Source: JACVCS01 sp038328575 (GTDB lineage: Bacteria > Planctomycetota > Phycisphaerae > Phycisphaerales > UBA1924). Taken from it: 18,298 bases of DNA. The notes under the pieces were generated by a model that searched no databases, had not been told where the DNA came from, and saw only the letters and a program-made list of their open reading frames with translations. Below are positions 13,863 to 18,298 of this stretch, one piece after another. Position numbers and translations under genes: made by a program. The stretch is from the NCBI GenBank assembly GCA_038328575.1, contig JBBQMD010000055.1, forward strand, positions 1 through 18,298, written 5' to 3'. How positions within the stretch are numbered: position 1 is the stretch's first letter; every line of letters begins with the position of its first letter.

Positions 13863-13893
13863 TTGATCCTGACAACGCCCGCCCGGCTACACT
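13863..13893 (+). promoter_or_regulatory. Weak candidate promoter upstream of ptsN
   Basis: TTGATC (13863-13868), a 19-nt spacer and TACACT (13888-13893). The spacer is longer than ideal. A start about 7-9 nt after the -10 would fall on or next to the ATG at 13902, so the mRNA could be leaderless for the short ORF beginning there. Confidence 0.3.
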
Positions 13894-13901
13894 CCGCGTC
13901 G

Positions 13902-13940
13902 ATGCCATTGCCGCCCACCTCTTCCGCTGACGCCGCATGA
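13902..13940 (+). CDS. Possible 12-codon leader peptide overlapping the ptsN start
   Basis: ATG at 13902-13904 opens a 12-codon frame (MPLPPTSSADAA) ending TGA at 13938-13940, which overlaps the ptsN ATG as ATGA. ptsN has no Shine-Dalgarno of its own, so coupling to this leader would explain how it is translated. The call rests on position only; such short ORFs also occur by chance. Confidence 0.25.
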   Translation: MPLPPTSSADAA

Positions 13941-14395
13941 ATCTGCTCGATTATCTCAAACCTGAGTGCGTCAAGGTGCCGCTGGTCGCGACCGAGAAGC
14001 GGGCCGCGATCAACGAACTCATCGACGTTTTGGCCGCCGCGGGGCTCATCACCGACGCTGGCGTGCTGAAAGACGCCGTGTGGACTCGCGAGCAAACGCG
14101 AACCACCGGCATCGGCAACGCGCTGGCCATCCCGCACGGCAAGTGCCCCGGCATCCCCGCGCTGGTCATCGCGATCGGCAAGCCCGCGACGCCCATGGAT
14201 TTCGCCTCGATCGATCGTCAGCCCGTGAAGCTGATCATCCTTCTGGCCTCGCCCCCGGATCGCGGGCAGGACCACATCATGGTCCTGGCCAAAGTCAGCC
14301 GCATGTTCATGACCAAGGACCTGCGCGAGCAGATTTACGCCGCCGAGAGCTCCGAAGAGCTGTACGGGATCATCAAGGCGCAGGAGGGCGCGTGA
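13937..14395 (+). CDS. ptsN: PTS EIIA protein, fructose/nitrogen type (PtsN-like)
   Basis: A cytoplasmic 152-aa phosphocarrier domain of the fructose/mannitol EIIA family. The phosphorylated His is H67 in IGNALAIPHGKCPGIP, the family's signature; TRTTGIG precedes it. LIILLASPPDRGQDHIMVLAKVSRMF and DLREQIYAAESSEELY match the last strands and helices. It is a stand-alone EIIA with no EIIB or EIIC in the window, so it is more likely regulatory (PTS-Ntr style) than a sugar transporter part. The start ATG gives the family's normal N-terminus (MNLLDYLKPE) but has no Shine-Dalgarno. Its stop TGA overlaps the GTG start of the prenyl synthase gene, and the AGGAGG within its last codons serves that gene. 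Confidence 0.9.
   Translation: MNLLDYLKPECVKVPLVATEKRAAINELIDVLAAAGLITDAGVLKDAVWTREQTRTTGIGNALAIPHGKCPGIPALVIAIGKPATPMDFASIDRQPVKLIILLASPPDRGQDHIMVLAKVSRMFMTKDLREQIYAAESSEELYGIIKAQEGA
14382..14387 (+). promoter_or_regulatory. Ribosome binding site that fixes the GTG start of the prenyl synthase
   Basis: AGGAGG lies 4 nt before the GTG at 14392, inside the last codons of ptsN. The later ATG at 14512 has no such site, so the GTG start is preferred. Confidence 0.75.
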
Positions 14396-15465
14396 GCGCC
14401 GCATCGTCATCTGAACGCACCGGCGAGGCACTGGCGGGCGAGCGTCCGCCAGCCCGCGCGGGCATCGCGCCCGCTCGCCCTGTCAGCATCGACCTTTCTC
14501 AACCATCGCCGATGAGCCATCCAGATTTCCGCCCCGTCGCCGACTCCGCCACGCACGCGCACCCCCACGCCCTGGCGCCCGAGGTGCTCGCGCCCGCCCA
14601 AGTCGTTGACGAATACCTGCGCGTCATGGTCGAGGCCCTGGACCTGCCCACCAATCTCCGCGACGCCATCGCCTACGGGCTCTACGGCGGGGGTAAACGC
14701 CTCCGGCCCCTGCTGGCCTGGTGGGCCGCCGCCGCTGTGACTGGCAAGAGCGGCCCGCGTGCCGGCGAGGCCAGCCTCCCTGCGTGCGCCGCCGTCGAAC
14801 TCGTTCACGCGTTCTCGCTGGTACACGACGATCTGCCGGCCATGGATGATGACGACCTTCGGCGTGGGCGGCCGACGCTGCATCGCGCCACCAGCGAAGC
14901 CATGGCGATCCTCGCTGGCGACGCGATGTTGAACCTCGCCTACGCGCACCTGGCCCAGAGCGTCACTCACCCGCGCCTGCTGGCGACGCTCGTCTCGGAA
15001 CTTGCTCTGGGCACCAGCGGCATGATCGCCGGTCAGGTCTACGACACGCTTGGCGGCTTTCCGCCTCAGATGGACGCTGAGCACAAGCTGGTCACGATCC
15101 ATACCAATAAGACCGGCGCCCTGCTTCGCGCCAGCTGCCGCATGGGCGCGTTGTGCGCCATGGCCGGTGAGGTGAACGAGCAGGCCCTTGGCGCGATCAC
15201 GACGTACAGCGAGGCGATCGGCCTGATGTTCCAGATCGTCGACGACATTATTGATGTGACGCAGCCGCCAGAGCACGCTGGCAAGAAGACCGGCAAGGAC
15301 ATAGACGCCGGCAAGCTCACCTATCCCGGCGTGCTGGGGCTGGAGGACTCCAACGCGCGGGTGGAGAACCTGCGCCGCGTCGCGCTCGAATCCGCCGCGT
15401 CGCTGGGTTCTGCGGCTCAACCGCTCACGCAGATCGCGGAGTACATGGCGGTCCGCACGAAGTAA
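14392..15465 (+). CDS. ispA: Polyprenyl diphosphate synthase (farnesyl/geranylgeranyl type)
   Basis: It condenses isopentenyl diphosphate with allylic diphosphates to make C15 or C20 prenyl chains in the cytoplasm. With the GTG start it has 357 aa; the first 40 or so are a low-complexity extension not usual in the family. GGGKRLRPLL binds IPP. The first Asp-rich motif is DDLPAMD (D146, D147, D152) followed by DDDLRRGRPTLHRA; the second is VDDIIDVT (D284, D285, D288). HAFSLVHDDLPAMDDDDLRRG resembles E. coli IspA closely, and the aromatic Phe five residues before the first Asp favours a short (C15) product, though C20 cannot be ruled out. The gene overlaps ptsN by 4 nt (GTGA), which implies coupled translation. 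dxs lies downstream on the same strand after a gap of about 340 nt. Confidence 0.92.
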   Translation: MSAASSSERTGEALAGERPPARAGIAPARPVSIDLSQPSPMSHPDFRPVADSATHAHPHALAPEVLAPAQVVDEYLRVMVEALDLPTNLRDAIAYGLYGGGKRLRPLLAWWAAAAVTGKSGPRAGEASLPACAAVELVHAFSLVHDDLPAMDDDDLRRGRPTLHRATSEAMAILAGDAMLNLAYAHLAQSVTHPRLLATLVSELALGTSGMIAGQVYDTLGGFPPQMDAEHKLVTIHTNKTGALLRASCRMGALCAMAGEVNEQALGAITTYSEAIGLMFQIVDDIIDVTQPPEHAGKKTGKDIDAGKLTYPGVLGLEDSNARVENLRRVALESAASLGSAAQPLTQIAEYMAVRTK

Positions 15466-15475
15466 GCACTTACTT
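15460..15475. repeat. Palindrome over the prenyl synthase stop codon
   Basis: AAGTAAG and CTTACTT with 2 nt between them form a 16-nt inverted repeat containing the TAA stop. It is too short and AT-rich to be a terminator. Confidence 0.4.
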
Positions 15476-15803
15476 ACAGCGCCGGACCGCCGATGTGTGC
15501 CGGCGATGGTGGCGCGATCGTTCACGGCTGTCCCTCCCCAATCGCCCTCGACCCCCGTCCGATTCTGACCCTTCCACGCACAGATTCACCCCGCAAGTCG
15601 TTTGAACCCGCCACCAACGGTTTACGTCAGTCGCGAACAGGCATCAAACCGCGAACCTTGCACAGCAGCCCCCAGACTTCGCGCGATTCGAACATTGGCT
15701 ATGCTTCACGATTCGCCCGGGCGGGTATTTCCTGAGGGCGATGAATAGAGTCCGATTTGTTTCAGGAAGATTTGAAAGTCCCCCTTTGGAGCCGGTCTGT
15801 CTT
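15466..15803 (+). other. Intergenic region before dxs
   Basis: There are 338 nt without an acceptable gene on either strand. It is less GC-rich than the flanking genes. A -10-like TATGCT is at 15700-15705 without a convincing -35, and the palindrome CGCCCGGGCG is at 15714-15723. It probably holds the dxs promoter and leader. I see no terminator after the prenyl synthase, so readthrough into dxs is possible. Confidence 0.5.
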
Positions 15804-17831
15804 ATGAAACTCCTCCCGACGATTCAGTCGCCCGCCGATCTCCGCAAGCTCTCCATCGACCAGCTCTCGCAAGTCGCCAGCGAGATCCGCGAGGCGATCT
15901 ACAACCAGGTCTCCAAGAGCGGCGGCCACTTGGCCCCCAACCTCGGGGTGGTCGAGCTGTCGATCGCGCTCCACTATGTCTTCGATTTCGGCTTTGACCG
16001 CCTGCTCTTCGATGTCGGGCACCAGTGCTACCCGCACAAGCTGCTGACCGGGCGTCAGAAGTTGCTCGAAGGCCTGCGCACCAGCGCCGGCATGGCCGGC
16101 TTCCCCGAGCCGCGCGAGTCGAACTTTGACCTCTTCTCCGTCGGGCACGCCGGCACCGGCATCTCCACCGCCGTCGGCATGGCCCGCGGCGATTCGCTCA
16201 ACGGCGACGGCTTCGACCCCGTCAAAGCCCCCAACGGTCGGCGCGCCGTCACCATCATTGGTGATGCCTCGATCGTCAACGGCGTCGCGATGGAGGGCCT
16301 CAACGGTGCCGGCACGCTCAAGCGCCAGTTCATGGTCATCCTCAACGACAACGGGATGAGCATCAGCAAGCCCCAAGGCGCCGTCGCCCACTACTTTGAC
16401 AAGCTTCGCATCTCCACCGCCTACACCGGCATGAAGGAAGCCGCGAAGGAACTCCTGGCCAGCGTCCCGGGCGGCAGCGCCATGCGCGAGGCGTATCACG
16501 TCATGGGCGAGGGCATGAAGGCTGTGCTCAACGAGGGCGCGTGGTTCGAGCACTTTGGTCTGGTCACCGTCGGCCCGGTTGACGGGCACGACCTGCCGGA
16601 GTTGATCAAGGTCTTGCGCGAGGCGAAGAACTTTGATCGCCCGATGGTCCTGCACGTCAAGACGATCAAGGGCAAGGGCCTGTCGTTCGCCGAGCGCGAC
16701 GCCAGTACCTTCCACTCACCTGCGTCGTTCACAGTGATCGGCGACCCGGATTCCAGCCGTCTGGAGAGCGAAGGCTGCCGCGTCGAGATCAAGAAGGACG
16801 GTCGCTCGTTCACCGCCGCGATCGGCGAGATCATGGTCGAGGCCATGGCCAAGGACCCCAAGATCATCACCGCAACTGCGGCCATGCCCGACGGCACCGG
16901 CATCGCCAAGACGCTCGCGAAGTTCCCGGATCGCTCGTTCGACACCGGCATCTGCGAGAGCCACGCGATGGACATGATGGCCGGTATGGCCAAGACCGGC
17001 TGGAAGCCCTTCTTCGCGGTCTATGCGACCTTTCTCCAGCGTGCGTTTGACCAGTGCTTCCAGGAGGTCAGCCTCCAGGGCTTGGCCGTGCGCCTGCTGC
17101 TGGACCGCGCCGGCCTCGTCGGCGGCGACGGCGCCGTCCACCACGGCTTCTGCGACATCGCGATCCTGCGCGTGCTCCCCAAGGCCGTGATCATGGGCGC
17201 GATGGACGAGGCCAGCCTGCGCGGGGCCGTCGAGTTCATGCGGATGTACGAAGACGGCCTCAGCAGCGTGCGTTACCCGCGCGACAGCGTGTGCGAGTGC
17301 TTCGCGACCAAGGGCGAGTGCCCGCCGTTCGAGCTTGGCAAGGCCCGCTGCCTGACGCCGCAGTTTGATCTGGGTGCCCCGGGCAATAACGGCGCCGGCG
17401 TTCCGGAAGTCGCAGTGTTGGCTTTTGGCACGTGTGCGATCGACGCCGCGAACGCGATGGACTCGCTCAAGGGCGAGATCCGCACCTGCGTGTACGACGC
17501 GCGTTTCGCCAAGCCGGTGGACGCGGACCTGATCGCTCGTCTGCTGAAGGCCAAGGTGCCGATCGTCACCGTCGAGGATCACTCAGTCGTCGGCGGCTTC
17601 GGCGCCGCAGTGGTCGAGGCGGCGTCGGACATGCGTCTCGATTGCTCGCGCATCGTCAAGCTGGGCCTGCCCGACGCATGGGTCTATCAAGACTCGCGCG
17701 CCAAGCAGCAGGCCTTGGTGGGGATCGACGCGGCGGGCATCGCCAAGGCCATCCGCCAGGCGGCGCTGATGAACCACGAGCAGCCGAGCGTGCAGATCAA
17801 GGTGGGGGCCTCGGCCCGGACTACGGGCTGA
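15804..17831 (+). CDS. dxs: 1-deoxy-D-xylulose-5-phosphate synthase
   Basis: A thiamine-diphosphate enzyme joining pyruvate and glyceraldehyde 3-phosphate, the first and flux-controlling step of the MEP isoprenoid pathway. 675 aa from this start. SGGHLAPNLGVVELSIALHY and DVGHQCYPHKLLTGR are typical of the N-terminal domain. The TPP motif reads GDAS (153-156) with LNDN at 180-183; the usual motif is GDG, so one Gly is Ala. KTIKGKG and the HSP in STFHSP follow. The transketolase-like middle domain has E385 in GICESHAMDM (the catalytic Glu; the family usually has EQHA), TFLQRAFDQ and DRAGLVGGDGAVHHG. The C-terminal domain contains TVEDHSVVGGFG. The start 15804 gives the usual N-terminus; an in-frame ATG at 15741 with GAGGG close by would add 21 residues. 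With the prenyl synthase gene upstream it forms an isoprenoid cluster. Confidence 0.95.
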   Translation: MKLLPTIQSPADLRKLSIDQLSQVASEIREAIYNQVSKSGGHLAPNLGVVELSIALHYVFDFGFDRLLFDVGHQCYPHKLLTGRQKLLEGLRTSAGMAGFPEPRESNFDLFSVGHAGTGISTAVGMARGDSLNGDGFDPVKAPNGRRAVTIIGDASIVNGVAMEGLNGAGTLKRQFMVILNDNGMSISKPQGAVAHYFDKLRISTAYTGMKEAAKELLASVPGGSAMREAYHVMGEGMKAVLNEGAWFEHFGLVTVGPVDGHDLPELIKVLREAKNFDRPMVLHVKTIKGKGLSFAERDASTFHSPASFTVIGDPDSSRLESEGCRVEIKKDGRSFTAAIGEIMVEAMAKDPKIITATAAMPDGTGIAKTLAKFPDRSFDTGICESHAMDMMAGMAKTGWKPFFAVYATFLQRAFDQCFQEVSLQGLAVRLLLDRAGLVGGDGAVHHGFCDIAILRVLPKAVIMGAMDEASLRGAVEFMRMYEDGLSSVRYPRDSVCECFATKGECPPFELGKARCLTPQFDLGAPGNNGAGVPEVAVLAFGTCAIDAANAMDSLKGEIRTCVYDARFAKPVDADLIARLLKAKVPIVTVEDHSVVGGFGAAVVEAASDMRLDCSRIVKLGLPDAWVYQDSRAKQQALVGIDAAGIAKAIRQAALMNHEQPSVQIKVGASARTTG

Positions 17832-17876
17832 GCGTCTGCGGTGCCTGACATCACGAGCAACGAAAGAATAACAACG

Positions 17877-17902
17877 CCCCGACGCACACGCGCCGGGGTT
17901 TT
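17877..17902 (+). terminator. Intrinsic terminator of dxs
   Basis: An 8-bp stem with one A-C mismatch (arms 17877-17885 and 17890-17898), a 4-nt loop and TTTT, starting 46 nt after the dxs stop. Confidence 0.85.
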
Positions 17903-17907
17903 GATAA

Positions 17908-18033
17908 GTTTGTGACGCTCCCGGCAACACGCTGCTGCCGGCCATCGGTGCCTCAATCGGGACCAACAACGCCGTGACCGAGGGTGATTACAACCTGTTC
18001 TTCAGTATCTTCTTTGACGGGTGCGCGTTCTGA
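17908..18033 (+). pseudogene. Start-less coding remnant, 3' end of a lost gene
   Basis: Between TAA at 17905-17907 and TGA at 18031-18033 there are 41 open codons with protein-like composition: GNTLLPAIGASIGTNNA, then TEGDYNLFFSIFFDGCAF. No ATG, GTG or TTG occurs in this frame. A strong terminator follows 66 nt later, as would be expected after a real gene end. It reads like the C-terminus of a secreted or surface protein whose 5' part was deleted, with the break just after the dxs terminator. I do not recognise the family. Confidence 0.4.
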
Positions 18034-18098
18034 TCGAGCCACCACTTCGCGTCAGCGACCTGACCGTGCTTGTGTCCGCACATACAAACCGTCCTACC

Positions 18099-18130
18099 AA
18101 AGCCGCGGCACCTTGCCGCGGCTTTTTCTT
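18099..18130 (+). terminator. Strong intrinsic terminator
   Basis: A perfect 12-bp stem (18099-18110 and 18114-18125) with a 3-nt loop, running into a T-tract (18123-18127, then CTT). No intact gene lies between it and the dxs terminator, so it probably belonged to the gene represented by the upstream coding remnant, or it ends a short untranslated transcript. Confidence 0.9.
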
Positions 18131-18298
18131 GTGCCGCGTCCGCCACGTCAGCGACTTCCTCACACACGCGGCCAGCAAACGCCTGCCGGAGCCTCATCAA
18201 TGGAACGACGCTGATGACCAAATCGCCTAGGTTCACAGAAATTTGTTCCGGATGGCTACCCCGCAGCGGAACACCCCACGGTATTCTTTGGGCATCAG
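18131..18298. other. Right-hand intergenic region
   Basis: There is no gene I can support on either strand. The only structure is an inverted repeat TGTTCCG (18244-18250) / CGGAACA (18267-18273), arms 23 nt apart centre to centre, which would suit a dimeric regulator upstream of a gene beyond the window. Confidence 0.4.

Noticed and set aside
15480..15505. GCCGG/CCGGC stem after the prenyl synthase as terminator
   Set aside because: The stem is 5 bp with a loop of about 13 nt and no U-tract on either strand.
14407..15525. Open frame of 372 codons on the minus strand
   Set aside because: Antisense to the prenyl synthase gene, with Arg/Gly/Val-rich, motif-free translation typical of a shadow frame.
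15762..17582. Two long minus-strand frames opposite dxs (317 and 288 codons)
   Set aside because: Both mirror the dxs codon pattern on the opposite strand and show no domain; dxs is complete and convincing.
17988..18236. Minus-strand frame of 82 codons containing CMCGHKHG
   Set aside because: It reads through the perfect terminator hairpin at 18099-18125. Its Cys/His pattern arises from that region and no ribosome binding site is present.
1..18298. CRISPR array, tRNA, rRNA, transposase or phage genes
   Set aside because: I looked for regularly spaced repeats, cloverleaf-like segments ending in CCA, DDE or integrase motifs and IS-type inverted ends, and found none. The low-GC HNH block has no visible target-site duplication.

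Overview
The window is high-GC DNA (about 65% in most genes) from a bacterium with dispersed housekeeping operons. I think it is a planctomycete, most likely of the Phycisphaerae type. This is an inference from three things: Gly/Pro/Ala-rich insertions in enzymes that are normally compact, a DXS with a GDAS thiamine-diphosphate motif, and the style of the secreted hydrolase and protease. No rRNA or tRNA is present to confirm the taxon.

Left part (1-6000). The 3' end of a type I methionine aminopeptidase gene runs in on the + strand. A clearly lower-GC block follows (about 270-1250) with a minus-strand HNH endonuclease of the restriction type, which looks like an acquired defence gene. Then come minus-strand housekeeping genes: a cold-shock protein, pnp (polynucleotide phosphorylase), rpsO (ribosomal protein S15) and a secreted alpha/beta hydrolase with a SnoaL-like C-terminal domain. 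In transcription order this is hydrolase, then rpsO, then pnp. A good promoter precedes rpsO and intrinsic terminators follow both rpsO and pnp, so the classic rpsO-pnp pairing is kept with an attenuator between the two.

Middle part (6100-12830). On the + strand, rsmG (16S rRNA m7G527 methyltransferase, with very long disordered tails) and a DinG/XPD-type iron-sulfur helicase lie 33 nt apart. The helicase gene converges on and overlaps by 23 nt a minus-strand pair: a PD-(D/E)XK-type nuclease homologue and an unrecognised small protein. queA (queuosine biosynthesis) is divergent from that pair. rsmG and queA both carry in-frame Gly-rich segments encoded by long G-runs that are strong G-quadruplex candidates.

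Right part (12890-18298). On the + strand are a secreted trypsin-like protease, a 17-bp perfect hairpin, ptsN (PTS EIIA), a polyprenyl diphosphate synthase translationally coupled to ptsN by a GTGA overlap, and dxs, the first MEP-pathway enzyme. The last two supply isoprenoid precursors and prenyl chains. dxs ends in a good terminator. Behind it lie a start-less coding remnant of 41 codons and a second perfect terminator, which look like the 3' end of a decayed or displaced gene.

I do not see a complete, obviously new multi-gene system. The best leads are the low-GC HNH gene, the nuclease plus unknown-protein pair convergent with the helicase gene, the G-quadruplex-encoded insertions in two RNA-modification enzymes, and the coding relic after dxs.
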